Shown: positions 34,995 to 43,481 of the stretch, piece by piece | Layout of the letters: each line of letters opens with the position of its first letter | Numbering within the stretch: position 1 is the first letter of the stretch | Assembly (NCBI GenBank): GCA_964626265.1 | Contig: CAZVCG010000002.1 | Span: 20,492-84,491, forward strand | Reading direction: 5' to 3' | Origin: CAZVCG01 sp964626265 | GTDB taxonomy: Bacteria > Pseudomonadota > Alphaproteobacteria > UBA9219 | Length of the DNA stretch: 64,000 bases | The notes under the pieces: model-generated | What the model saw: only the letters and a program-made list of their open reading frames with translations | Told to the model about the DNA's origin: nothing | The model's database searches: none | Made by a program: the position numbers and the translations under genes

Positions 34995-35771
34995 ATGACG
35001 AAAAACGAAGAAAAAAGCGAGAGGTTCAAAGGCGAACGGATCGCCAAGCGGCTGGCGCGAGCGGGCGTGGCCTCGCGGCGCGAGGTTGAGCGGATGATCG
35101 AGGCGGGCCGCGTGACGGTCGACGGCAAAATTATCGCCTCCCCCGCCCTGAACGTGACCGATAAGAACAAGATCGCCGTGGATGGCAAGCCCGTCGGCGC
35201 GGCGGAAGAGCCGCGCGTGTGGCGCTATCACAAAAGCGCGGGCACGCTGACCACCAACCGCGACCCCAAGGGCCGCCCCACGATATTCGAAAAACTGCCG
35301 CCCGAATTGCCGCGCGTTGTGACCATCGGGCGGCTCGACTTCAACACCGAAGGCCTGCTGTTGCTGACGAACGACGGCGAGCTGGCGCGGCATCTGGAAT
35401 TGCCGCAAAACGCGTGGACGCGTCATTACCGCGTGCGTGTTTATGGCAAGATCGATCCCACGAAACTGAAAAAGCTTGAAAAGGGCATCACGATTGAAGG
35501 CGTGAAATATGAACCGATCAAGGTCGTCGTTGAAACCGAAAAACAGGAAGGTCACAATCAGTGGCTCATGGTCACGCTGCGCGAAGGCAAAAATCGCGAA
35601 ATCCGCAAAGTGATGGAGCATCTGGGCTTGCAAGTGACGCGCCTTATCCGCGTGGCGTTCGGGCCGTTTCAGCTCGGCAAACTCCCGCGCGGCGGCATCG
35701 AGGAAATCCCCCGCCGCGTTCTGAAAGATTCGCTGGGGCGATTTTTTCAGAAAGAAAAAACAAAGCCATGA
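34995..35771 (+). CDS. rluB: 23S rRNA pseudouridine synthase, RluB/RsuA family
   Basis: This 258-residue protein has an N-terminal S4 domain (RIAKRLARAGVASRREVERM) and the RsuA-family catalytic motif GRLDFNTEGLLLLTND with the nucleophilic Asp. The KNREIRKVMEHLGLQVTRLI motif follows. It modifies rRNA; RluB (23S U2605) is the most likely type, with RluE/RluF-type relatives as alternatives. The frame stays open far upstream, but ATG 34995 begins the S4 domain region. Confidence 0.9.
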   Translation: MTKNEEKSERFKGERIAKRLARAGVASRREVERMIEAGRVTVDGKIIASPALNVTDKNKIAVDGKPVGAAEEPRVWRYHKSAGTLTTNRDPKGRPTIFEKLPPELPRVVTIGRLDFNTEGLLLLTNDGELARHLELPQNAWTRHYRVRVYGKIDPTKLKKLEKGITIEGVKYEPIKVVVETEKQEGHNQWLMVTLREGKNREIRKVMEHLGLQVTRLIRVAFGPFQLGKLPRGGIEEIPRRVLKDSLGRFFQKEKTKP

Positions 35772-35804
35772 TTGTCCGCATAAGAACCCAAATCCAAATA
35801 CCGC

Positions 35805-35949
35805 GTCATTCCCGCGAAAGCGGGAATCCAGTGGCCCGCGTCCGCGGGCCTTATGAGGTTAAATATCCTGACTATTGCTCTTTATGCAAAGCACTGGAGT
35901 CATATGCTTGCTACCGCTCGCGCTGGATTCCCGCTTTCGCGGGAATGAC
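35805..35949. repeat. Intergenic copy of the GTCATTCCCGCG repeat before rsmD
   Basis: The element begins GTCATTCCCGCGAAAGCGGG and ends CCCGCTTTCGCGGGAATGAC. It holds GGCCCGCGTCCGCGGGCC and a central region ending GCTCGCGCTGGATTCCCGC that matches the copy at 30467-30609. It ends 11 bases before the rsmD ATG, so any rsmD promoter or ribosome binding site is at its edge. Confidence 0.9.
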
Positions 35950-35960
35950 ACGGATGTGAC

Positions 35961-36527
35961 ATGCGCATCATCGCCGGAACATTGCGGGGAAGACCCATCA
36001 AAGCGCCGGAGGGACGCACGACGCGGCCCATGACCGACCGTGTGCGCGAAGGCCTTTTCAACATCCTCGCGCATCACGATTGGGGGGCGCACATCGGCGA
36101 CCCGCTGGACGGCGCGAACGTGCTCGACGCGTTTTGCGGCACGGGCGCGCTGGCGTTTGAATCGCTCTCGCGCGGCGCGAAGTTTGCGACGCTGTTCGAC
36201 AAAGACAAGCAAGCCTTGCTCACAGCCAAGGAAAACGCGGCGGCACTTGGTCTGCATAAGCAATGCGCCATCTTGCCGATGAACGCGCTGTCGCCCGCCA
36301 AAGCCACCGCGCCTTGCCAACTCATTTTCCTCGCCCCGCCCTACCGCAAAGGGCTCGTTGTGCCCTCCCTTGAAGCGTTGGAAAAAACGGGCTGGATCGC
36401 GGGCAACGCTCTAATCGTCATCGAAACGGCGAAGGGCGAAAAACTGGAACTGCCGGAAAAATATCAGGTGATCACCGAACGGCTTTACGGCGATACGGCG
36501 TTAATGTTTGTGTCAACACAACGGTAG
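35961..36527 (+). CDS. rsmD: 16S rRNA (guanine966-N2)-methyltransferase
   Basis: This 188-residue methyltransferase begins MRIIAGTLRGRPIKAPEG and has RPMTDRVREGLFNIL and the SAM motif VLDAFCGTGALAFESLSRGA. These are standard for RsmD. The catalytic motif, usually (D/N)PPY, reads LIFLAPPYRKG, so the acidic or Asn residue is Ala here. The stop codon TAG (36525-36527) lies in the GGTAG end of a palindromic repeat. Confidence 0.93.
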   Translation: MRIIAGTLRGRPIKAPEGRTTRPMTDRVREGLFNILAHHDWGAHIGDPLDGANVLDAFCGTGALAFESLSRGAKFATLFDKDKQALLTAKENAAALGLHKQCAILPMNALSPAKATAPCQLIFLAPPYRKGLVVPSLEALEKTGWIAGNALIVIETAKGEKLELPEKYQVITERLYGDTALMFVSTQR

Positions 36528-36577
36528 CGCGGGCCTGCGTGGTCGCGTTTATAACACGGGGACGCAGCCCCACGTTA
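36523..36577. repeat. Palindromic repeat filling the rsmD-mutL junction
   Basis: The element begins GGTAGCGCGGGCCTGCGT and ends GGGGACGCAGCCCCACGTTAC, with a GGGGCTGCGTCCCC hairpin on the right. Its left end contains the rsmD TAG, and its right end read from the other strand begins GTAACG and contains the mutL TAA. It therefore fills the junction between two convergent genes exactly. Confidence 0.85.
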
Positions 36578-38335
36578 CTGCCGCTCAAACAACTTCTCCA
36601 GATCCGTAAGCTTGAGTTCGATATACGTCGGTCTGCCGTGGGAACATTGGCCGCTGGCGGGGGTGGATTCCATTTGGCGCAAGAGCGCGTTCATCTCGTC
36701 GATGGTCAACGTGCGCCCCGCCCGCACCGAGCCGTGACACGCCATTGTCGCGCAAATATGCTCCAACCGTTCCTTGAGCGCATGTGACACTTCGTATTCC
36801 GCCAGTTCCTCGGCCACGTCCTTCAACAACGCCTTGATGTCCGCGCCCTGCAACAACGCCGGAATCTCGCGCACCAGCACCGCGCCGCCGCCGAAGGCTT
36901 CGATCAGCAAACCCAACTCGGCCAACGTTTCCGCCGCCGCCAACAAACGGCCCGAAGCCTTGTCGTCCATCTCGACCACTTCGGGGATGAGCAAAATCTG
37001 GCGTTTGAGGCCGCCTTCGTTCATCGCCTGTTTCATCTTCTCGAACGTCAGGCGTTCGTGCGCCGCGTGCTGATCGACGATCACAAGGCTGTGTTCTGTT
37101 TGCGCGAGGATAAACGTGCCATGAATTTGTGCCACGGCAGCGCCGAGGCGATAATTCGTTTGCAGAGGCGCAGAGGGTTCTGCGGCGCGCGTTGCTGGTG
37201 GCGCATCGCCCATGAATGACGGCATTGCGGTGGCCTGCCCGCGACCTTGCGGCAGCGGTGCATATTGATATTCGCCAAAACCGGCGGAAGGGACATTTGC
37301 ATTGGTCTGCAAATAATTTAGGGCTTGGGGGGCCAACGCGCTCGACGTGAACTGCGACGCGCCGCCCAGCGCCTCGCGGATGGCCGTCACGATCAGTCCG
37401 CGCACCTTTGGTGCCTCGCGGAAGCGCACCTCGGCCTTGGTCGGGTGAACGTTCACGTCCACGTCGCGCGCCGGAATGGTTAAAAACAGGACGACAGCCG
37501 GATGGCGGCCCGAGGGGAGGAGGTCGCCATAGGCGCCGCGCACGGCGGCCAGCAAAACCTTGTCCCGCACGGGACGGTTGTTGACGAACAAATATTGCTC
37601 GCGGGTCGTCGGGCGGTTCCACGTCGGCAGGCTAGCGAAGCCGATGACGGAAAAATCGTCGCGAACGAGGCTCAAAAACGCCGCGTTGTTCATGAATTCT
37701 GCGCCTAAAACGGCCTTAAAACGCTCGCTTTCGGACCCAGATACGTAACGAATGGGGCGTTTATCGTCCTCCTGAAGCGTGAAATCGACGTGCGGGTAGG
37801 CCATGGCTAGCCGCTCGACGACCTCGCGAATAGCATCCGATTCCGTGCGTAAGGACTTGAGAAACTTGAGCCTTGCGGGCGTGGCGAAGAACAGATCCCT
37901 CACCTCGACCCGTGTGCCTTCGGCCAGCGAGGCGGGCTTGGGGGCTTGCACGTTGCCGCCTTCAACGTTGATTTCCCAAGCTTCTTGGCTGTCCTGCTTG
38001 CGGCTGGTTATGGACAGACGTGACACAGCGCCTATTGAAGGTAAAGCTTCACCGCGGAATCCGAAGCTGTTGATATTCCACAGATCGTCATCAGGGATTT
38101 TTGAAGTGGCATGCCGCTCAATGGCCAGCATCAGCTCTTCGCGGGTCATCCCGCAGCCGTTGTCCGTGACCTGGATAAGGGTCTGCCCACCCCCTCTCCA
38201 CCCCACCTCCACTTTCGTCGCCCCCGCATCAATCGCATTCTCCGCCAGCTCTTTGACGGCGGCGGCGGGACGCTCGATTACCTCGCCTGCGGCGATGCGG
38301 TTGACCAGCGATTCTGGAAGGCGACGGATGGGCAT
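36575..38335 (-). CDS. mutL: DNA mismatch repair protein MutL
   Basis: This 586-residue protein has the GHKL ATPase motifs of MutL: ELAENAIDAGATK (about 29-41), DNGCGM and GFRGEALPSIGAVS. The C-terminal part carries DQHAAHERLTFE, the DQHA(x)2E(x)4E endonuclease motif, and SHGRPTYIEL. So this is an endonuclease-type MutL, as expected where MutH is absent. The start at 38335 (MPIRRLPESLVN) is preferred to an upstream ATG because the family begins there. The TAA stop is provided by the adjoining repeat. Confidence 0.95.
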   Translation of the reverse strand: MPIRRLPESLVNRIAAGEVIERPAAAVKELAENAIDAGATKVEVGWRGGGQTLIQVTDNGCGMTREELMLAIERHATSKIPDDDLWNINSFGFRGEALPSIGAVSRLSITSRKQDSQEAWEINVEGGNVQAPKPASLAEGTRVEVRDLFFATPARLKFLKSLRTESDAIREVVERLAMAYPHVDFTLQEDDKRPIRYVSGSESERFKAVLGAEFMNNAAFLSLVRDDFSVIGFASLPTWNRPTTREQYLFVNNRPVRDKVLLAAVRGAYGDLLPSGRHPAVVLFLTIPARDVDVNVHPTKAEVRFREAPKVRGLIVTAIREALGGASQFTSSALAPQALNYLQTNANVPSAGFGEYQYAPLPQGRGQATAMPSFMGDAPPATRAAEPSAPLQTNYRLGAAVAQIHGTFILAQTEHSLVIVDQHAAHERLTFEKMKQAMNEGGLKRQILLIPEVVEMDDKASGRLLAAAETLAELGLLIEAFGGGAVLVREIPALLQGADIKALLKDVAEELAEYEVSHALKERLEHICATMACHGSVRAGRTLTIDEMNALLRQMESTPASGQCSHGRPTYIELKLTDLEKLFERQ

Positions 38336-38385
38336 GTGTAAAACATAAACATTACAAACCGGAAAACCAATCGCCCTTTGCCGAG

Positions 38386-38901
38386 TCATGTTCCGGTATT
38401 GTCAGGAGAATAATGCCGCTGTGCCTTCGTGTGCAGCTTCTGGACAATCCCGCTTAAAACCTCGTTGCGGTGAGGTTTGGACAGCCCGGATAGTTCCGCA
38501 GACACGGTATCAAGTTCTCTTAACAAACGTTCAATTGCCTTACGTTCAAAGGCTTTGACGTAAATCCGCTCCAGCATGGCGCAGAAAGCCTTGGCGTGCG
38601 GCATGGTGATAACCAACACAGGGCGGTTTGACCACTGTGTCGTTTTTTGAATGTTAGTTTTGATCTCGCCTTTGCCTTCGAATAAATCCTGGATATCGCA
38701 GAGTTTACTAAGTGAAGACGCCCCTTTACCACGCGGGTAAAATTCCAAATGGATGGAACAAGTATCTTTTGGATCAGTTCCCCGTTTTCTTTCCGGATCG
38801 GGCGTCGACAACATTGCCTTCAAACCATAATTTATGTCCGGCGCCTCCAAGTTAATTATTTGAAGAAACAATCCATGGGCCTTCGCAACTAAATCGCTCA
38901 T
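38386..38901 (-). CDS. Hypothetical protein
   Basis: This 171-residue protein is not recognised. It appears cytoplasmic, alpha/beta and then helical (FERKAIERLLRELDTVSAEL), without signal or membrane segments. It lies 50 bases upstream of mutL on the same strand and might share its transcript. Its sequence looks less GC rich than mutL, as with the other orphans in this window. Confidence 0.55.
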   Translation of the reverse strand: MSDLVAKAHGLFLQIINLEAPDINYGLKAMLSTPDPERKRGTDPKDTCSIHLEFYPRGKGASSLSKLCDIQDLFEGKGEIKTNIQKTTQWSNRPVLVITMPHAKAFCAMLERIYVKAFERKAIERLLRELDTVSAELSGLSKPHRNEVLSGIVQKLHTKAQRHYSPDNTGT

Positions 38902-39026
38902 CTATTTCTCTCCCGATAACTGACAATAATATTTGATAATGAAAACACGCGACTGAAATAGACGCAAGACAATTACTCATGCGCAAGCAGGCGGCATATT
39001 AACCATATAGAGTAAGCTAAGCTATT

Positions 39027-40277
39027 TTACTTCTTCAGCAAATGCTGCATCCCCGGGTTTAGCTTGGCACCCGTAAGGATGGCTCCCGAAAGGTCGGCAT
39101 CCGTCATGTCGCAGCCCATAAGGTTGGCATATGACAAATCGGCCTCCGTCAGGTTCATCTGCCGCAAGCTGGCTCCCGACAAATTGGCGAAGCGCAGCGA
39201 TGCGCCCGAGAAATTGGTGATCAGCTGGCGCCCCTCCTGCAAGAGAAGGGGATGAAGTTGCGCGCCTTGCAGTTTCGCGCCGTTTAGTTTTGCTCCACGG
39301 AAATCGGCACCGCGCAAATCGGCCGAGATCAGGTTCGTATGCCGCATGTCCGCTTCGCGCATATCGGCGGCCTGCATCTGGGCGTCCGAGAAATCGACGC
39401 TGTACAACATCGCGCCCTTGCCGCGCATCATGGTCAGGCACGCGCGGTTGAATGACGGCGCGCGGCGCAAATCGAAGCCGCAAATGTCAAAACACGTCCC
39501 TCGCACGCCATTGCTGCCCAGCCAATCGGCATGTTGCCGCAGCATTTCGTTGATCGAGGCCGGCAATTCCTTGACAGACGGCCCGACAGGCTCATCCGTC
39601 AACGCGCCCGTCAAATCGGCTTCGTGCAAATTGGTCAAGTTGGTCGTGACGTTGATCAGAATCGCGCCACGCATGTTGGCGTCCTTGAGGTCGCACATAC
39701 TGAGGTCAGCGCCTTCCAGATTAGCGCCTTCGAAGTTCGCGCCTTGCAGATTGGCGCGCACGATTGTGCAGCCCTTCATCGTCGCGTCGCTAAAGTCGCC
39801 GTTGACCGCGACGGCGCCGGCAAGACGCGCATTCGACAAGTTCGCGCCGCTGAGCACCGCGCCGCTCGTGTCGCTCGGTTGCGCTTCACCGTTGTATGTT
39901 ACAATGTCGCCTTCCTTGCCTGCGATGGCGCCTTCACGCAAATCGACGCCCGTCAAATCGGCGTTCGCCAGATTGGTGCCACGCAGGCAAGCGCCACGCA
40001 TATCGGCACGCACAAGGCTGGCGTCTTGCATGTTGGCGTTGCGCAGATCAGCTCCGAAAAGAACGGCATAATCAAGCTTGGATTCGTGCAAGTCGGCCTG
40101 CACGAAAGATGACCCCGTGAAATCGGCGTGCGACATATCCTGACCGGCCAGCGAAAGCCGCGAAAGATCCTTGTGCGTAATCACCGCGCGCGCGCCGCCT
40201 ATACGGGCCGCGCGGAACATCGAGTGCTTGCGGACATAGTCGTCGAGAGTGGCTTGATCAAAACGGTCATTACTCAT
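39027..40277 (-). CDS. Pentapeptide-repeat protein
   Basis: This 416-residue protein consists of two arrays of A(D/N)Lxx pentapeptides, for example GADLRNANMQDASLVRADMR, predicted to form right-handed beta-helices. The arrays are separated by a non-repeat linker (SINEMLRQHADWLGSNGVRG, about 246-265). The start at 40277 (MSNDRFDQATLDDYV) is preferred; the longer open frame reads into the previous gene. No signal peptide is seen. Function is unknown: some members mimic DNA and bind gyrase, many do not. It follows the S66 carboxypeptidase gene by seven bases and has a paralogue at 43482-44804. Confidence 0.9.
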   Translation of the reverse strand: MSNDRFDQATLDDYVRKHSMFRAARIGGARAVITHKDLSRLSLAGQDMSHADFTGSSFVQADLHESKLDYAVLFGADLRNANMQDASLVRADMRGACLRGTNLANADLTGVDLREGAIAGKEGDIVTYNGEAQPSDTSGAVLSGANLSNARLAGAVAVNGDFSDATMKGCTIVRANLQGANFEGANLEGADLSMCDLKDANMRGAILINVTTNLTNLHEADLTGALTDEPVGPSVKELPASINEMLRQHADWLGSNGVRGTCFDICGFDLRRAPSFNRACLTMMRGKGAMLYSVDFSDAQMQAADMREADMRHTNLISADLRGADFRGAKLNGAKLQGAQLHPLLLQEGRQLITNFSGASLRFANLSGASLRQMNLTEADLSYANLMGCDMTDADLSGAILTGAKLNPGMQHLLKK

Positions 40278-40284
40278 GGGTTTC

Positions 40285-41280
40285 TCACGCGTGGAGGGTC
40301 GCCGAAAAAGATATTTCCGCGCCGCGCGCGCCCAGATTGAGCTGGACGGATGCGCCGACAGGCAGGGTAGTGATATAGGAACCGTGGCCGCACGGAAAAT
40401 TAAAAGCAAGAGGCACGTGAGGCGGAACGTGATCGAGAATTATTTCCTTCAAATCGCGTCCGAAAGGCACATCACCCTCAATGGCAGGATCAGCATCGGT
40501 CAACCGCACCATTTCGCCCACTAAAACGGCCTTAAGTCCTTGAAGTTTCCCGGCAAGCCTCATATGCGTCATCGCGCGGTCGATCCTGTACACCGGTTCG
40601 TCGACATCTTCGATAAACAGGATTGCGTCCTTGCTCGACCAATCAAACGGCGTACCTATCAGATGCTGCAGCAACGTAATGTTACCGCCCAGCAAAACGC
40701 CATCAGTCTTGCCCTGGCGCACAACCTCGACATCAGGATAATGAAGGCGGCAATGTTTCCGGCGGTTGCCTATAACGCTGAGCAAATCGGAGCCTGTGCG
40801 CGCATCAAGATCAGGTTTGGAAAAACTCACGCTCATTGGCCCATGATATGTTACGAATCCGCAACGTTGCTGAATGGCATGTAAAAGCACAGTCGTATCC
40901 GAATAGCCGACAAAAGGTTTCGGGTTTTCGCGGATTAGATCATAATCGAGTTTGTCCAAAAGGCGCAGCGCGCCCGTTCCGCCTCGCGCGCAAAGTATAG
41001 CCTCGATCGTCGTGTCCATGAACATGTCATGGATGGCCTCAACCCGCGCCGCATCGCTTCCGGCTAGACGGCCTTCCTGAAGATAGTTTTGGGCGTGCAC
41101 AACCACTTGGTGCCCATTGCTTTCAAGAAATACTTTGGTTTTGTCGATCCATTCCGGATTTGGCCAGCGCCCCGGCGAAACGAGGCCGACCGCGCCTTTG
41201 GGCTTGAGAAATGGCGGAAATTGAACAGAAGGGGCTAGCGTATCCATTGTATGTTTGTTGTTGCGTGTGAACGAAGCCAT
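40285..41280 (-). CDS. ldcA: S66 family LD-carboxypeptidase
   Basis: This protein of up to 331 residues belongs to the LdcA/MccF serine peptidases. The nucleophile motif is VGYSDTTVLLHA near residue 122. The catalytic Glu is in AILFIEDVDEPVYRID and the His in FPCGHGSYITTLPVG. LdcA removes the terminal D-Ala from recycled tetrapeptides in the cytoplasm, which fits the amgK/murU recycling genes elsewhere in the window. A shorter start at 41247 (MDTLAPSVQ) is possible. It is co-directional and nearly contiguous with the pentapeptide-repeat gene. Confidence 0.9.
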   Translation of the reverse strand: MASFTRNNKHTMDTLAPSVQFPPFLKPKGAVGLVSPGRWPNPEWIDKTKVFLESNGHQVVVHAQNYLQEGRLAGSDAARVEAIHDMFMDTTIEAILCARGGTGALRLLDKLDYDLIRENPKPFVGYSDTTVLLHAIQQRCGFVTYHGPMSVSFSKPDLDARTGSDLLSVIGNRRKHCRLHYPDVEVVRQGKTDGVLLGGNITLLQHLIGTPFDWSSKDAILFIEDVDEPVYRIDRAMTHMRLAGKLQGLKAVLVGEMVRLTDADPAIEGDVPFGRDLKEIILDHVPPHVPLAFNFPCGHGSYITTLPVGASVQLNLGARGAEISFSATLHA

Positions 41281-41343
41281 TGGCCGATTTGAAAGATGGC
41301 GTTTTCATGCTATCACGACCCCCATGCGATAAGGGAGAAAAAA

Positions 41344-42243
41344 ATGATATTGTCACAGGAAGCCCTTTTGAAGCTGGTTCACGACACCAAGGCCGTTTCA
41401 GTCTGGAACCACAAGACCGGGCCTGTTTTTTGGTACACGGCAGGCGTTCCAGGGCCGTTTTTCGTCAATACCGAGTATTTAATCGGTGCAGACATCGCTA
41501 ATTCTCTCGTCTCAACGATCACGGAAATTCTTAGCCAAACGGACGATCCCGCTGTCCGCGTCGCACGCATCGATAAGGCCGTCATGGAAGCTTACGTAAA
41601 CAATAAAGATTATAAAAACCTTATAGAAACCATGGTCGCCGAGGCACAAAAATCCCTGCCTGCTCGCTCTTTCACAATCATATCAGGAGGGGAACGGCGC
41701 GATTGGCTGTTCTCCGTGCCTTTTGCCCACGTGATGGGCCTAAGTCACGTATATCTGTTCAAAGATCAATCTGCCTATTGTGGCACCGCTTATGGTCCCG
41801 AGGAAACTGCGCTTCATGTAGCCGACCTGATTAACAATGCCGCCAGCTATGTCGATAAATGGTTGCCGGCTCTCGGTAAAGCAAAAATCAAAATCGACAC
41901 AACCCTCGTCGTGACCGTACGCGGCACCACGGGGATCGATAAACTTAAAGAGCAAAACGTGAAAATAATAGCGCTTAATAATATCGACCTGTCTTTTTTC
42001 GAAAAATGGATGAAAAACGGGCTAATCGACCAAGAGACATATGATGAACTTGCCGTTCATTTCCAGTCGCCTCAGGCGTGGGCTGAAAAATACCTGATAG
42101 GACGCGAAGAACTCTTCAAGGTCTCAAAGGACAGCGGTAAAGCCTACGAACGCGTGCGGTCGTTTTTTACGAAGGACCCCTGGAATTTCTACAGCAAGTA
42201 TCCGGAATTTTTCGATAAAATCCGAAACACTTTTGCCGCTTAG
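41344..42243 (+). CDS. Phosphoribosyltransferase-like protein
   Basis: This 299-residue protein resembles large orotate phosphoribosyltransferase-like proteins: FTIISGGERRDWLFSVPFAH (about 106-125) and HVYLFKD. At the place where the PRPP-binding loop is expected the sequence reads TTLVVTVRGTTGIDKL, without the usual pair of acidic residues. The assignment is by eye and the enzyme may be inactive or have another substrate. The ATG at 41344 follows AAGGGAG and is preferred to 41296. It is divergent from the S66 carboxypeptidase gene. Confidence 0.6.
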   Translation: MILSQEALLKLVHDTKAVSVWNHKTGPVFWYTAGVPGPFFVNTEYLIGADIANSLVSTITEILSQTDDPAVRVARIDKAVMEAYVNNKDYKNLIETMVAEAQKSLPARSFTIISGGERRDWLFSVPFAHVMGLSHVYLFKDQSAYCGTAYGPEETALHVADLINNAASYVDKWLPALGKAKIKIDTTLVVTVRGTTGIDKLKEQNVKIIALNNIDLSFFEKWMKNGLIDQETYDELAVHFQSPQAWAEKYLIGREELFKVSKDSGKAYERVRSFFTKDPWNFYSKYPEFFDKIRNTFAA

Positions 42244-42255
42244 ATCGTCTGCAGC

Positions 42256-42969
42256 CTAAACGGGCTCGGTACGGCGCGAAAACCAAAAACGCCATCGTTC
42301 TTTGGTGGCATGCGGCCCGAATAAAGCTGCGTGCAAAAGAGCGGTTGAAGCCAACACGAATACTCCCGCAAACAAAACATCGCTCAAAAAATGCGCCCCG
42401 GAGGCAATGCGCCCCAGGCCGAATATGCTTCCAAAAGCCGTTAGCCCCCAGAAAGCCCTACGGCTACGTCGCAGCGAGACGGCATAAGCAAAAGACGGCA
42501 GATAAAATCCGAACGCCGCATCGCCCGAAACGAAAGAGCAGTTTTTCTCGCACGCGTCGCTAATGGAAAAAGGGGACGTAAATTGGGCATTGCCGCCGAA
42601 TTCAATAACTGAACGCGGTCGCGCTCTCCCGAAATTATCTTTAAATATGACATTAGCAACAAGCCCTGGACCCAACAGAAGTGCAACAAAAAGAAATAGC
42701 CATGATTTTCTTGTAAGTCCTAGCAAAGAACGGCGGCCCACATAAGCCACCAGAGTGCCGATCATCAGCACAACGCCAAGTGCGCGCGCGCCCCAAAAGG
42801 CCGTGCGGCTCACGATTATCAAGGGCGTGACATGTGCCCAAAAGAACCGATTCTGATGATCGGTAAAGAGGCTTGAAACGGTTAAATCAATTTGGGGCCA
42901 CACTATGAAGGACATCAGCGCAATAAGCACTGATGCACCGATGACTGTGGCCCCAATCGACAAACGCAC
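42256..42969 (-). CDS. PAP2-family membrane phosphatase, LpxE-like
   Basis: This 237-residue protein has about five or six membrane helices and the PAP2 motifs KDNFGRARP (first), CSFVSGDAAFGF (second) and GLGRIASGAHFLSDVLFAG (third). The second motif has Asp where ordinary PAP2 enzymes have His (PSGH). Lipid A 1-phosphatases of the LpxE type also deviate at this place, so a lipid A or phosphatidylglycerophosphate phosphatase is the best guess. It is convergent with the PRTase-like gene. Confidence 0.75.
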   Translation of the reverse strand: MRLSIGATVIGASVLIALMSFIVWPQIDLTVSSLFTDHQNRFFWAHVTPLIIVSRTAFWGARALGVVLMIGTLVAYVGRRSLLGLTRKSWLFLFVALLLGPGLVANVIFKDNFGRARPRSVIEFGGNAQFTSPFSISDACEKNCSFVSGDAAFGFYLPSFAYAVSLRRSRRAFWGLTAFGSIFGLGRIASGAHFLSDVLFAGVFVLASTALLHAALFGPHATKERWRFWFSRRTEPV

Positions 42970-42990
42970 GTTATGCTACTTTCCGATCAA

Positions 42991-43380
42991 TTAGCCGCCC
43001 AACACCTTGTAGCCCCGGCCCTGCAAGCATCTGTTTATGATGCTTTTTTGTTTTTCAGCGCCGCCAACGCCTCCATAAGCCGCCCCTCCGATACCACCCG
43101 CGGCAGCGCCCGCAGCAGCGCCGTACGCAGGGCTTCCAAACGCCGCGCCTGTCGCCGCGCCAAGAGCGGCGCCTCCAGCCGCGCCGATAAGCGCGTCAAG
43201 ACCAGCATCCTGAACAGGATTAATTTGGTCGGCATACTGGCGGCATTCGGCGAGGTCTTGCTGGTATTTTTGTTGATTCACGCCCTTCATATCGACAACG
43301 GGTTGATAGCTATGCGCGCATCCAGCCAACAATGTCGTTACCATAAGAGCCGTCATAACTGCCTTCTTTTGCGAAACCAT
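42991..43380 (-). CDS. Glycine-zipper lipoprotein
   Basis: This 129-residue protein has a lipoprotein signal ending TTLLAGC and a central Gly/Ala-rich zipper (ALIGAAGGAALGAATGAAFG and more) expected to sit in or on the outer membrane. CRQY and the C-terminal NRCLQGRGYKV are typical of this small lipoprotein group. The start at 43380 follows GGAGGGAttt; an upstream ATG is less likely. Confidence 0.8.
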   Translation of the reverse strand: MVSQKKAVMTALMVTTLLAGCAHSYQPVVDMKGVNQQKYQQDLAECRQYADQINPVQDAGLDALIGAAGGAALGAATGAAFGSPAYGAAAGAAAGGIGGAAYGGVGGAEKQKSIINRCLQGRGYKVLGG

Positions 43381-43481
43381 AAATCCCTCCATGGGCTGAT
43401 TCGAATTACGAAAATAATTTTACCCTTGCTGTCACAAGGGGGCAAGCCTGAAGGAAATATGGTTGAGAAAGTGTTTATCGC

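Noticed and set aside
30467..35949. Repeats considered as a CRISPR array
   Set aside because: The copies are more than 5 kb apart, have hairpin structure with inverted ends, no regular spacers and no cas genes nearby.
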